Below, piece by piece: positions 1 to 8,212 of a stretch of DNA of 18,469 nucleotides. A model generated the notes under the pieces. That model was not told the origin of the DNA, did not search any database, and saw only the letters and a program-made list of their open reading frames with translations. Location: positions 1-18,469 of the forward strand of contig CAYGZA010000100.1 in the NCBI GenBank assembly GCA_964354135.1, in the 5' to 3' direction. The first letter of the stretch is position 1. Each line of letters starts with the position of its first letter. Made by a program: the position numbers and the translations under genes. The stretch is from CAYGZA01 sp964354135 (GTDB taxonomy: Bacteria > Planctomycetota > Planctomycetia > Pirellulales > Thermoguttaceae).

Positions 1-210
1 CAAACGGGCGTGTTCTGCCCGGCTCGGCAGGAGCCTCGCCCTCCCGGAATCGTGAGACCCTATTTAGATCCGCCGCAAGAGGGGGCTTTTACCGCCAAAA
101 GACTGGTTGCATGACTGATTGTAGTATAGGACCATGGCCCCTACACTGTCAAAGCCGTCCCCCCGTGGAAGCACCTCGGCCACCTCGACCCCGCGACCCA
201 CGAGAGACCC
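1..210. other. Intergenic, left edge, with a short repeat copy
   Basis: No credible gene lies here. Positions 23-48 hold a GC-rich repeat copy (listed separately) that recurs near 10434. An AT-richer patch around 105-150 (TTGC..., TAGTAT, TACACT) may contain the promoter for the downstream methyltransferase, but no pair of boxes has convincing spacing. A long minus-strand open frame crosses this stretch; it lies opposite the methyltransferase gene and is a high-GC shadow. Confidence 0.5.
23..48. repeat. Intergenic GC-rich repeat, copy 1
   Basis: The core CGGCAGGAGCC-t-CGCCCTCCCGG occurs again at about 10434-10457 with one internal difference (a instead of t). Both copies are intergenic. From memory, repeats of this type, whose spurious translation reads like GGRGSC, are scattered through planctomycete genomes. 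Here it is simply a two-copy dispersed repeat seen in the sequence. Confidence 0.6.
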
Positions 211-771
211 ATGCCTGCAAGGATTGACCCCCAAAGGGCGGATTTCCTGGTGGTGTTCCCCAGCGCACTCGGGTGGATGGCCATGATCGGCTGCGGCCAA
301 ACCCTGAAGCAGCTCACCTTTGGACACTCCTCGCGAAACCAGGCTGTTCGGGACCTCGATCCCGGGTTGATCGCCGGCGCTACGCGGGCTAAGTGGAACG
401 CGGCGCTGGTCCGCCGGCTTCAGGCCTACGCGGCAGGTCGAGCCGACGACATCGCCGACGTGCCGGTTGATCCGGGCCGACAAACGCCGTTCCAACGCCG
501 AGTGACGGCCTCCTGTCGGGCGATCCCGCCCGGCCGCACCCTGACCTACGGCCAGCTTGCCGCCAAGGCCGGTTCCCCCCGGGCGGCGAGAGCGGTCGGC
601 AACTGCATGGCGGCCAACCGGATTCCCCTGGTGATTCCTTGCCATCGCGTCGTGGGAGCCGGCGGCCGGCTTCACGGTTACTCGGCGGCCGGCGGCCTGA
701 AAATGAAGCGCAGACTCCTGGACCTGGAGCGGGTGGCTGCGTCCCGCAAGAGCCGAGCCCTCCGGAAGTGA
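211..771 (+). CDS. ogt: Methylated-DNA--protein-cysteine methyltransferase
   Basis: A 186-residue suicide DNA repair protein. It transfers alkyl groups from O6-alkylguanine (and O4-alkylthymine) in DNA to its own cysteine, in the cytoplasm. The active-site motif P-C-H-R-V is at residues 143-147 with acceptor Cys144. The helix-turn-helix and arginine-finger region precedes it (PPGRTLTYGQLAAKAG, about 106-121, then ARAVGNCMAANRIPLVIPCHR). The conserved LHGYSAAGGLKMKRRLLDLE tail follows. Residues 1-90 form a degenerate N-terminal domain typical of Ogt rather than Ada. The ATG at 211 has a weak purine-rich GAGAG just upstream. The gene ends 34 bases before the next plus-strand gene, so they may be co-transcribed, but no functional link is apparent. 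The family call is secure; Ogt versus a generic MGMT name is a matter of convention. Confidence 0.93.
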   Translation: MPARIDPQRADFLVVFPSALGWMAMIGCGQTLKQLTFGHSSRNQAVRDLDPGLIAGATRAKWNAALVRRLQAYAAGRADDIADVPVDPGRQTPFQRRVTASCRAIPPGRTLTYGQLAAKAGSPRAARAVGNCMAANRIPLVIPCHRVVGAGGRLHGYSAAGGLKMKRRLLDLERVAASRKSRALRK

Positions 772-805
772 ATACGAGGCCCGCAACCACCTCCCATTCT
801 CCGCA

Positions 806-2797
806 ATGCCTGCCATGAACCGCAACGACTCGAAATCGGCGAAGAAACCGTCGCGTCGCGACTTCCTTTGTGGGCTTGGCGCGGCGACCTTGGGTGCCAT
901 GGGTGGCCTGCCGGTGGCCGCAGCCCTCGGAGCCGAGCCCGGGAGCGAGGCCCGGCCGGCATCAGAAACCAAGCCGCACGGCGTGACTAGACTCAGCCCG
1001 CACTTGGCCGTCTACGGCGGCCCGATCAACGTGGGCGTGCTCCACGATGGTTCCCGAGCCCTGTTGATCGATTGCGGGGACGGAAGCGTGGCCGCAGCCT
1101 TCAAAGACCTGGGCATCACGGCGGTGGACCAGGTGGCATTCACGCATCATCACCGGGACCAGGCGTGCGGGGCCCATGAGCTGGCGGCCGCGGGGGCCAA
1201 GATCATGGTCCCGACGGCCGAGCGCGCCCATTTCGACAACGTCGCCGCTTACTGGAACAACCCGGCAAGCCGCTGGCACATCTACAACCAGCACCCGCAC
1301 CATCTCATGCTGGCCGAGCCGGTGCGGGTCGACGGCGTTCTTACCCCGAGTCAGACGCTGGCATGGGGCCCGGCCAAGATCCAAGTCCTCTCAACCCCCG
1401 GCCACACGGACGGCTCACTGAGTTATCTGGTCGAGGTGGACGGCCGCCGCGTGGTCTTCTCGGGCGACGCCATCTACGACGAAGGCCGGCTCTGGGAACT
1501 CTATAGCCTGCAAAAGGGGACGGTGACCAGCGATTACCACGGTTTCCTGGGCGCCCGGCCGCAGTTGGTCGAGAGCCTCGGCCGCATCAAGGCGGCCACG
1601 CCGGAGTGGCTCGTGCCTTCGCACGGCCGCATCATGCGCGATCCGCGCCAGGCCATCGACGCGCTCATCAAGCGGCTCGACGAGTGTTACGACAAGTACG
1701 TGGCCATCTCCGCCCTCCGTCACTACTTCCCCAAGATGTTCCAGGAGTACGCGGGCCGGCCGGGCCACATGCCCATCCGCCCCGGAAAGCCGGTGCCTGC
1801 GTGCCTCCGTCACTTCGGCACCACCTGGGTTCTCGTGTCGAAGGACAAGGCGGCCTTCGTCATGGACTGCGGGGGCCCGGACATCGTCAAGAAGCTCAAG
1901 GACATGCTCGCCAAGGGCGAGATCGGCCGCGTCGAGGGGTTCTGGGTTACCCACTACCACGACGACCACGTCGACGCGATCCCCGAGTTCCAGAAAGCGT
2001 TCGATTGCCCGTGCATCACCGACCGCCACGTGGCCGAAGTGATTGCCGACCCGCTGGCATGGCGCCTGCCGTGCATCTCGCCGAGCAAGGCCCGGGTGGA
2101 CCGCGTCACCAAGGACGGCGAGCCCTGGCAGTGGCATGAGTTCCGCCTCACGGCCTATCATCTCCCCGGGCAGACGCTCTACCACTCGGGCCTTCTGGCG
2201 GAGTCGGGCGACTTGCGGATGCTCTTCGTGGGCGACTCGTTCACCATGGCCGGGATCGACGACTATTGCGCCCACAACCGCAACTGGCTGGGCCGGGGCG
2301 TGGGCTTCGACCGCTGCATCGAGCTGATCGAGAAGCTCCGGCCCACGCACATCTTCAATTGCCACGTCAGCGACGCCTGGGATTTCACGCCGGAAGAGTG
2401 CCGCTTCATGCGCACCAACCTGGCCGAGCGGGAGCGGCTTTACGGGCAGCTCTTTCCGTGGGATCATCCGAACTACGGCATGGACGAGCCGTGGGTCCGC
2501 TGCCACCCGTATGAGCAGAAGGGAACGGCTGGCGTGGAGGTTGCGTTCCGCGTGGTTGTCACGAACCACTCTGCGGCGGCGCGAACCGCCAAGTGCCGGG
2601 CAGCATTGCCGCGGGTCTGGGCCGGCGGGACCACGACCTGGGCGAGCGTCGAGATCCCGCCTAAGCAGGACGGCCAAGTCCCGTTGTCCCTGCGCATTCC
2701 AGCCGGCGCGAAACCCGGCCGCTACGTGATCCCTGTCGATCTGCAATACCACGATCGCGTCCTGCCGCAGTTTACCGAGGGGATCGTGGTAGTGTAG
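806..2797 (+). CDS. Tat-exported protein with two metallo-beta-lactamase domains
   Basis: This 663-residue protein opens with a twin-arginine signal (S16-R-R-D-F-L, then a Gly/Ala hydrophobic stretch to about residue 43), so it is probably exported folded. Domain 1 (about 60-300) has MBL motifs H114-x-H116-x-D118-Q119, PGH200, SGD221 and PSH273. Domain 2 (about 330-530) has H383-x-H385-x-D387-H388, PGQ456, GD477 and NCH520. Residues about 570-663 look like an all-beta domain of the NEW3/Ig type. MBL proteins bind one or two Zn (or Fe) ions and act as hydrolases or, with partner domains, as redox enzymes; the substrate is unknown. In domain 1 the usual terminal His of HxHxDH is Gln, and in domain 2 the PGH His is Gln, so metal binding may differ. 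A second ATG at 815 is an alternative start. The next gene, a secreted HzsA-related cytochrome, starts 84 bases downstream. Confidence 0.85.
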   Translation: MPAMNRNDSKSAKKPSRRDFLCGLGAATLGAMGGLPVAAALGAEPGSEARPASETKPHGVTRLSPHLAVYGGPINVGVLHDGSRALLIDCGDGSVAAAFKDLGITAVDQVAFTHHHRDQACGAHELAAAGAKIMVPTAERAHFDNVAAYWNNPASRWHIYNQHPHHLMLAEPVRVDGVLTPSQTLAWGPAKIQVLSTPGHTDGSLSYLVEVDGRRVVFSGDAIYDEGRLWELYSLQKGTVTSDYHGFLGARPQLVESLGRIKAATPEWLVPSHGRIMRDPRQAIDALIKRLDECYDKYVAISALRHYFPKMFQEYAGRPGHMPIRPGKPVPACLRHFGTTWVLVSKDKAAFVMDCGGPDIVKKLKDMLAKGEIGRVEGFWVTHYHDDHVDAIPEFQKAFDCPCITDRHVAEVIADPLAWRLPCISPSKARVDRVTKDGEPWQWHEFRLTAYHLPGQTLYHSGLLAESGDLRMLFVGDSFTMAGIDDYCAHNRNWLGRGVGFDRCIELIEKLRPTHIFNCHVSDAWDFTPEECRFMRTNLAERERLYGQLFPWDHPNYGMDEPWVRCHPYEQKGTAGVEVAFRVVVTNHSAAARTAKCRAALPRVWAGGTTTWASVEIPPKQDGQVPLSLRIPAGAKPGRYVIPVDLQYHDRVLPQFTEGIVVV

Positions 2798-2864
2798 ACT
2801 ATCAAGCTGGTGGGCGTGGCTCGGAAAGCGTCGGGCGGGGGGCTTGTCGCTCGCCCTCAATCCG

Positions 2865-2873
2865 TAAAGGAGG
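2865..2873 (+). promoter_or_regulatory. Strong ribosome binding site deciding a GTG start
   Basis: TAAAGGAGG lies 8 bases before GTG at 2882. It decides the start of the HzsA-related gene: the upstream ATG at 2810 would add 24 residues in front of a good signal peptide and has no comparable site. Confidence 0.8.
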
Positions 2874-2881
2874 ATTGCTCT

Positions 2882-5800
2882 GTGACACCGTGGAAAGGGA
2901 CCTCTCCGGCTTGGGTTTGCGTGACCAGTGCTGCCCTGCTGCTTGCGGCCGCTATAGCACGTGCCGAATCGCGTTGGCCGGCTCCGCCGCCTCGAGAGAG
3001 AATCGAAGCGGATTGGCTCCGCCAGGACGAGGTGCGGGGGACGGCGTTCGGCAAGGTGACGCCGGAGGAGGATGCCGCCGGGGCGTGCGACGGGGTGAAG
3101 AACGGCAAATGGGGCTTTCACACGGCGCTGGAAGACAATCCTTGGTGGCAGATTGACCTGGGGGCCGTCACGGCGCTGGAGTGGGTGCTGATCTACAACC
3201 GCTGCGACCACACGGTCGGCCGCGCGGCCAGGCTGGCCGTGCTCGTTTCGGGGGACGGCAAGGCGTTCCGGCAGGTCTACCAGCACGATGGCAGCGTCTT
3301 CCACGGCCAGCCGGACGGCAAGCCCTTGGCCGTCAAGCTCGACGGCGCCAAGGCCCGCTTCCTGCGGCTCCAGGTGCCGGGCAACAACTGCCTGCACCTG
3401 GACGAAGTGGAGATCTTCGTCCCGGGCGATGGCCGCAACATTGCCCCGGGCAAGCCGGCCACGCAGAGCAGCACGTGCGAGTGGTCCACCAGAAAAGCCG
3501 GCGCCGCCGGAAAGAGGGAGTATCCGATCGCCGAAGTCGTCAACCGCGGCCTGAAGCTGGCCGAGAGCCTGAAGCGGCTGGGGGCAAGAATCGAGCGGGA
3601 CGAAGAAACGCTCAAGAGCGTCGCTACTCGACTTGCGCAACTTCCGAAGGACGCACCCCAAGAGGCCCGCCGCGCGCTCTATTTCGAGGCCCGCTGGGCC
3701 GTCCGCCGCATGGCCCTGGCCAACCCGCTCCTGGATTTCAAAGACATGGTCTTCGCCCAGAGTGCCCCGGGGCGGTGGAGCCACATGTCGGACCAGTACC
3801 TGGGCTGGTGGTCGCATCCCGGCGGCGGGCTGTTCGTGCTGGAGGATTTCAGATCGGATCGGCCGAAGATCCGCTGCCTCACGCCCGGTTTCGCCCCCGG
3901 AAACGTCCTCCGCCCGGATATCTCGTACGACGGCAAGAAGGTCCTCTTCGCCTATTGCCGCTACCACCCGGGCTTGAGCGAGTCCGCCGACAAGCTCGAC
4001 AAGTCGAAGCTGCCCGAGGACTCGTTCTACCATCTGTTCGAGATCAACGTGGACGGCACCGGGCTGCGGCAGCTTACGCGCGGCAAGTACAACGACTTCG
4101 ACGGCCGCTACCTGCCCGACGGCCGGATCGTCTTCTGCTCCACGCGCCGCGGACAAGCGATCCAGTACACGAAAGAGACGGCGATGGCGAGCCTCCGCTA
4201 TCCCGCCCTGCCGGAAAGCTACGTCCGCTGCGGGGGCGGCCCGGAGCGGCCGTGCGCGGTCTACACCCTGCACGCCATGGACCCCGACGGCGGCAATCTC
4301 CGCCCGATATCCGCCTTCGAGATGTTCGAGTGGACGCCGAGCGTCGATCACCAGGGGCGGATCATCTACTCGCGGTGGGACTATGTCGACCGCTACGGCC
4401 AGAACGCAATGGGCCTCTGGGCCACCATGCCCGACGGGACCAACGCCCAGGCGATCTTCGGCAACTTCACGCGGAACCCGGAGTGCTTCTTCGAGGCCCG
4501 GGCGGTCCCCGGCTCGCACCGCTTCGTGGTGACGGCCTCGGGGCACCATTCGATCACCGCGGGCAGCCTGGTGTTGTTGGACCCGAACCTGGGGCACGAC
4601 GTGCCGGCCGCGCTGGCGCGGCTGACTCCCGAGGTACCGTTCCCCGAAAGCGAGGGGACGCCGACCACGTATTACGCCAATCCGTGGCCCCTCTCCGAAG
4701 AACACCACCTGGTGGCCTGGAGCGACAAGCCCCTGCGGTTCCAGGGCCAACAGAACGAGGTCGCCGCCCTGGGGGTGTATCTCTACGACGCCTTCGGCAA
4801 CCTGAGCCTCCTGTATCGCGACCCGGCGATGGGGAGCCAGTATCCGCTGCCGGTCCGCCCGCGGCCGCGCCCGCAGACGATCATCCCGGAGCCACATTGG
4901 GACGGTCCGCAAGAGGCCCGGATGCTTGTCCTGGACGTACACCAGGGCTTGGAGCCGATCCCGCGGGGGACAATCAAGCGGCTGCGGGTCGTCGGGATGC
5001 CGGTCAAGACGCACCCGACGATGAACTACCCGGAGATCGGGCTGACGACGCACGATTCCGGGCGGTTCGTCCTGGGCACCGTGCCGGTGGAGGAGGACGG
5101 CTCGGCGCTGTTCGTCGTCCCCTCGGGCGTGACCTTCTTCCTGCAGGCGCTCGACGCAGAAGGGATGGCGGTTCAGACGATGCGGAGCGGAACGTACTTG
5201 CAGCCGGGGCAGACCTCCACGTGCGTGGGCTGCCACGAGCCGCGCTCCACCGCTCCGCCCAACGCGATCCCTCTGGCCTCCCGGCGCGAGCCCTCGAAGC
5301 TTACGCCCGGCCCGGAGGGTTCCTGGCCGCTCGATTACGCCGCGCTGGTGCAGCAAGTGCTCGACAACCACTGCGTGACTTGCCACAAGCCGGGAACCAA
5401 GGGGGAGAAGTTCGACCTGACGCCCGCCAAGTCCTACGATGCCCTGGTCGCGTACGGCTCGCCAAGCCTGAAGGACGTCGTCGTCGCCCGCTACAAGGAG
5501 CAGCGATCCGTTGCCGGCGCGTGCGAGGCCCGGATGAACCCCGGGCTGAAGCTCCTGAGGCAGGGCCACTACGACGTGAAGCTGGGGCCCGGGGACTGGG
5601 ACCGGCTGATCACCTGGATGGACACGCTAGGCCAGCGCTCCGGCTCGTTCAGCCCCCAACAGGAGGGGGAACTCCGGCGACTCCGTCGCAGCATGGCTGT
5701 GCCTGCTTGGCGACGAGTAGAAACAATTTCCCGCGCTTGGGTTGAATTCGATAGGGCCCTGGATTACTATACATTTCTGGCGGAAGGGCCTTCCCGGCCG

Positions 5801-5977
5801 AAGAGGCGTCCGGTGTCCGCACACCTCGCAACGTCTTGCGGCGGATCGTGCAGGCGCGCGTTCCTCTCGTTGGCCTTGAGTTCGGACTGGTTTGGACGAA
5901 TCCGGCCCGAACGGAACGATCTCCGGTCGGTGGTTGACTCTTCCAGCGGGCCAGGGCGCGGAACAGAGACCGGTTGA
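2882..5977 (+). CDS. HzsA-related secreted dihaem protein with discoidin-like domain
   Basis: I choose the GTG at 2882 rather than the ATG at 2810. It sits 8 bases after GGAGG (2869-2873), and translation from it opens with a Sec signal (hydrophobic core about 11-27, ending ARA). An F5/8 type C-like domain follows (about 53-170, motifs WWQIDLG and FLRLQV), then an N-x-A-x-GKPATQSS stretch near 176. The middle region (about 250-750) resembles hydrazine-synthase alpha-subunit relatives and includes PD40-propeller-like strands (GTGLRQLTRGKYNDFDGRYLPDGRIVF). Two haem c sites close the protein: CVGCH (781-785) and CVTCH (831-835). HzsA itself makes hydrazine in anammox bacteria; relatives are common in non-anammox planctomycetes with unknown function, so hydrazine synthesis should not be assumed. 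Family similarity appears to end near residue 936 (SFSPQQEGELRRLRRSMA); the last 95 or so residues look like read-through. It follows the Tat/MBL gene and may share its transcript. Confidence 0.85.
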   Translation: MTPWKGTSPAWVCVTSAALLLAAAIARAESRWPAPPPRERIEADWLRQDEVRGTAFGKVTPEEDAAGACDGVKNGKWGFHTALEDNPWWQIDLGAVTALEWVLIYNRCDHTVGRAARLAVLVSGDGKAFRQVYQHDGSVFHGQPDGKPLAVKLDGAKARFLRLQVPGNNCLHLDEVEIFVPGDGRNIAPGKPATQSSTCEWSTRKAGAAGKREYPIAEVVNRGLKLAESLKRLGARIERDEETLKSVATRLAQLPKDAPQEARRALYFEARWAVRRMALANPLLDFKDMVFAQSAPGRWSHMSDQYLGWWSHPGGGLFVLEDFRSDRPKIRCLTPGFAPGNVLRPDISYDGKKVLFAYCRYHPGLSESADKLDKSKLPEDSFYHLFEINVDGTGLRQLTRGKYNDFDGRYLPDGRIVFCSTRRGQAIQYTKETAMASLRYPALPESYVRCGGGPERPCAVYTLHAMDPDGGNLRPISAFEMFEWTPSVDHQGRIIYSRWDYVDRYGQNAMGLWATMPDGTNAQAIFGNFTRNPECFFEARAVPGSHRFVVTASGHHSITAGSLVLLDPNLGHDVPAALARLTPEVPFPESEGTPTTYYANPWPLSEEHHLVAWSDKPLRFQGQQNEVAALGVYLYDAFGNLSLLYRDPAMGSQYPLPVRPRPRPQTIIPEPHWDGPQEARMLVLDVHQGLEPIPRGTIKRLRVVGMPVKTHPTMNYPEIGLTTHDSGRFVLGTVPVEEDGSALFVVPSGVTFFLQALDAEGMAVQTMRSGTYLQPGQTSTCVGCHEPRSTAPPNAIPLASRREPSKLTPGPEGSWPLDYAALVQQVLDNHCVTCHKPGTKGEKFDLTPAKSYDALVAYGSPSLKDVVVARYKEQRSVAGACEARMNPGLKLLRQGHYDVKLGPGDWDRLITWMDTLGQRSGSFSPQQEGELRRLRRSMAVPAWRRVETISRAWVEFDRALDYYTFLAEGPSRPKRRPVSAHLATSCGGSCRRAFLSLALSSDWFGRIRPERNDLRSVVDSSSGPGRGTETG

Positions 5978-5985
5978 GGTGCGAC

Positions 5986-6195
5986 GTGGAACCCCCGCGG
6001 AAGCCCGGGCAGAAGTGTCCCAACTGCCTGTCTACAAGAACGCTAGAGAAGATCAGGTACCGCTTGCCCTGGTTCTTGGTCCCGTTGCGTCCGCTGGCGG
6101 ATACGGTCCAGTGTGACACGTGTCTGACGCGCTATTACCGCGTGCGGGTGTTCGGCCTGCGATGGCTCCTCCGCTGCAAAGCGGAACTGCCCTGA
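5986..6195 (+). CDS. Small zinc-ribbon protein
   Basis: A 69-residue basic protein from GTG 5986, with GAGGT five bases upstream. A TTG at 5974 overlaps the previous stop as TTGA and would add four residues. Two Cys pairs, C-P-N-C near residue 11 and C-D-T-C near residue 43, make a classic four-Cys zinc ribbon. The intervening and C-terminal parts are rich in Arg, Leu and Trp (LPWFLVPLRPLADTVQ, FGLRWLLRC). I do not recognise a specific family; the layout resembles short planctomycete proteins annotated as hypothetical. It ends the plus-strand run before convergent ilvD. The zinc-ribbon pattern supports a real gene despite its size; function is unknown. Confidence 0.55.
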   Translation: MEPPRKPGQKCPNCLSTRTLEKIRYRLPWFLVPLRPLADTVQCDTCLTRYYRVRVFGLRWLLRCKAELP

Positions 6196-6335
6196 GTCGG
6201 TCGGAGGCAGGCGGTCCGGCCAGTTCGTGCTGAAACCGGAGATTCCGGGCACCTCCGAGACCGCTTGGGCAAAACAGCGGTCGTCGGTGCCGGTCGATGG
6301 GACAAGCGTGCGGTCGGCGTCGAACAGGGCCAGGT

Positions 6336-8015
6336 TCATTCGTCGGTCACGCACCCTTCGGCGGCCGACCGGACGCACTTGATGTACTTCCACAGCGTGC
6401 CCCGGGTGGCCTTCAGCGGCGGTGGCGTCCAACGGGCCCGACGCCGGGCGATCTCCTCGTCGCTCACCGCCACGTCGATCCGCCGGGTCTGGGCATCAAT
6501 TGTCACTGGGTCGCCGTCCTCGACCAGCGCGATCGGGCCGCCCTCTTGGGCCTCCGGAGTGACGTGGCCGACGATGAACCCGTGAGAACCGCCGGAGAAA
6601 CGGCCGTCGGTCAGCAGGGCAACTTCCGCCCCCAATCCGGCGCCCACGATGGCCGAGGTGGGGGTGAGCATCTCCGGCATCCCGGGGCCGCCCTTGGGAC
6701 CTTCGTACCGGATGATGACCACGTCCCCGCGCGCCACGCGGCCCTTCTCCATCGCCGCGAGCATCTGCTCCTCCGAGTCGAAGACGCGGGCGGGGCCGGC
6801 GAATCGCAGCCCCTCTTTTCCGGTGATCTTGGCCACAGCCCCGCCCGGGGCCAGGTTGCCCTTGAGGATCTGGAGGTGGCCGGTGGGTTTGATCGGGTTT
6901 TCGACCGGGCGGATTACGTCCTGCCCGGGGGTCAGTCCCGGAAGCGACTCCAGGTTCTCCGCCACCCTCTTGCCGCTCACCGTGAGGCAATCGCCGTTCA
7001 GGAAGCCCTTCTCCAAGAGGTACTTCATCACGGCCGGCGTGCCGCCCACCTGGTGCAGGTCCTGCTGCCAGTATCGCCCGCTCGGCCGCAGGTCGGCCAG
7101 GTAGGGGACGCGGTCGCTGGTCCGCTGGAAATCGTCCAGCTCCAGCGGCACGCCCACGGACCGGGCCATGGCAATCAGGTGCAGGACCGAGTTCGTCGAG
7201 CCGCCCAGCGCCATCACCACGACCATGGCGTTCTCGAACGCGGCCCGGGTCATGATGTCCCGCGGCTTGATGTCCCTCTCCAAGAGAACGTGAATCGCCT
7301 CGCCGGCACGGAAACACTCCTCCAGCTTGGCCGGGTCTTCGGCCGGGGTGCTGGCACTATACGGGAGCGACATCCCCAAGGCCTCAATCGCGCTGGCCAT
7401 CGTGTTGGCCGTATACATCCCGCCGCAGGCCCCCGGGCCGGGACACGCCCGCTTGATGACTTCCCGGCGTGTCGCGGCGTCCACCCTGCCCGCCGAGTAT
7501 TCCCCGTCGCACTCCAGAACCGAGAGGATGTCGATCTGTCGTCCGGCATAAGAGCCCGGGCGGATGGTCCCGCCGTAAACGACAAGCGCCGGGCGGTTCA
7601 GCCGGCCTATGGCCATGACGCACCCCGGCATGTTCTTGTCGCAGCCGGGGATGGCCACCAGGGCGTCGTACCATTGGGCCGACATCACCGTCTCCACCGA
7701 ATCGGCGATCAGGTCCCGGGACTGGAGGGAGTAGCTCATTCCCTCGGTTCCCTGGGAGATGCCGTCGCTGACGCCGATGGTGCAGAACCGCATTCCCACC
7801 AGTCCCGCCGCGACCACTCCTTCCTTCACTCGGGCGGCCAGGTCGTTGAGGTGGATATTGCACGGATTGCCCTCCCACCAGACGCTGGCGATCCCGACCT
7901 GCGGCCGGTCCATGTCGGCCTCCGAGAGCCCGGTGGCGTAGAGCATCGCTCGTGCCCCGCCGTGATCGGGGTCTTGCGTGAGGCGGCTGCTGTACTTGTT
8001 GAGACTGTGCGTCAT
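6336..8015 (-). CDS. ilvD: Dihydroxy-acid dehydratase
   Basis: A 559-residue cytoplasmic Fe-S enzyme. It dehydrates 2,3-dihydroxy-isovalerate and 2,3-dihydroxy-3-methylvalerate to the 2-keto acids of valine/leucine and isoleucine synthesis. Cluster ligands are visible at C52 (GNPCNIHL), C125 (PGCDKNMPGC) and C197 (PGPGACGGMYTANTM). The C-terminal signature DGRFSGGSHGFIVGHVTPEA, with the catalytic Ser, and GGPIALVEDGDPV follow. Length is normal for the family. The ATG is preceded by GGGAG ten bases upstream. A well-spaced promoter (8056-8084) lies in the gap after csrA, so ilvD can be expressed alone; no other ilv or leu genes are in the window. It is convergent with the zinc-ribbon gene. The GNPCN form may be the [2Fe-2S]-type branch, but I cannot settle that. 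Confidence 0.96.
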   Translation of the reverse strand: MTHSLNKYSSRLTQDPDHGGARAMLYATGLSEADMDRPQVGIASVWWEGNPCNIHLNDLAARVKEGVVAAGLVGMRFCTIGVSDGISQGTEGMSYSLQSRDLIADSVETVMSAQWYDALVAIPGCDKNMPGCVMAIGRLNRPALVVYGGTIRPGSYAGRQIDILSVLECDGEYSAGRVDAATRREVIKRACPGPGACGGMYTANTMASAIEALGMSLPYSASTPAEDPAKLEECFRAGEAIHVLLERDIKPRDIMTRAAFENAMVVVMALGGSTNSVLHLIAMARSVGVPLELDDFQRTSDRVPYLADLRPSGRYWQQDLHQVGGTPAVMKYLLEKGFLNGDCLTVSGKRVAENLESLPGLTPGQDVIRPVENPIKPTGHLQILKGNLAPGGAVAKITGKEGLRFAGPARVFDSEEQMLAAMEKGRVARGDVVIIRYEGPKGGPGMPEMLTPTSAIVGAGLGAEVALLTDGRFSGGSHGFIVGHVTPEAQEGGPIALVEDGDPVTIDAQTRRIDVAVSDEEIARRRARWTPPPLKATRGTLWKYIKCVRSAAEGCVTDE

Positions 8016-8055
8016 GGTCGTTCAACTCCCGAGTGCTGCAAAGAGATGTGGGACC

Positions 8056-8084
8056 ATGATATGCGAGCGGCGGCAGAATGTCGA
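8056..8084 (-). promoter_or_regulatory. Predicted sigma70-type promoter of ilvD
   Basis: On the minus strand, TCGACA (8079-8084, 5/6 to consensus) is followed after 17 bases by TATCAT (8056-8061, 5/6). The predicted start of transcription is near 8049, leaving a leader of about 34 bases before the ilvD ATG. Seen by inspection only; planctomycete promoters are poorly characterised. Confidence 0.55.
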
Positions 8085-8109
8085 CACGCGTGGCGGAGCC
8101 GCGAGTAGC

Positions 8110-8126
8110 ACGGGCATCTTGCCCGT
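8110..8126. repeat. Short hairpin repeat, copy 1
   Basis: ACGGGCA-TCT-TGCCCGT is a perfect 7-bp inverted repeat with a 3-base loop, inside a longer GTAGCAC... repeat whose sister is at 13748-13766. It lies between csrA and the ilvD promoter and could act as a csrA terminator, although no T-tract follows. The two copies differ by a paired change in the stem (see findings). Confidence 0.65.
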
Positions 8127-8212
8127 TTCCTCGACGACGCGAGCCCGGTCTCGTGGCGAGGTTCGCCGAAGACAGGCTGGCAGCCCGGCCGACCTCTTCT
8201 CGCGAACCCCTG

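Noticed and set aside
64..972. A 302-codon minus-strand frame at the left end
   Set aside because: It lies opposite the methyltransferase gene and its translation is low complexity.
1415..5569. A 1384-codon open frame on the minus strand
   Set aside because: It lies opposite the MBL and HzsA-related genes, both with clear family motifs; high GC in their third positions removes stops on the other strand. Its translation has no recognisable domain.
3181..5745. An 854-codon plus-strand frame offset from the HzsA-related gene
   Set aside because: Arg/Gly/Pro-rich out-of-frame translation of the same DNA, with no motifs.
6297..8108. A 603-codon plus-strand frame across ilvD
   Set aside because: Antisense shadow of ilvD, whose Fe-S and C-terminal motifs are complete.
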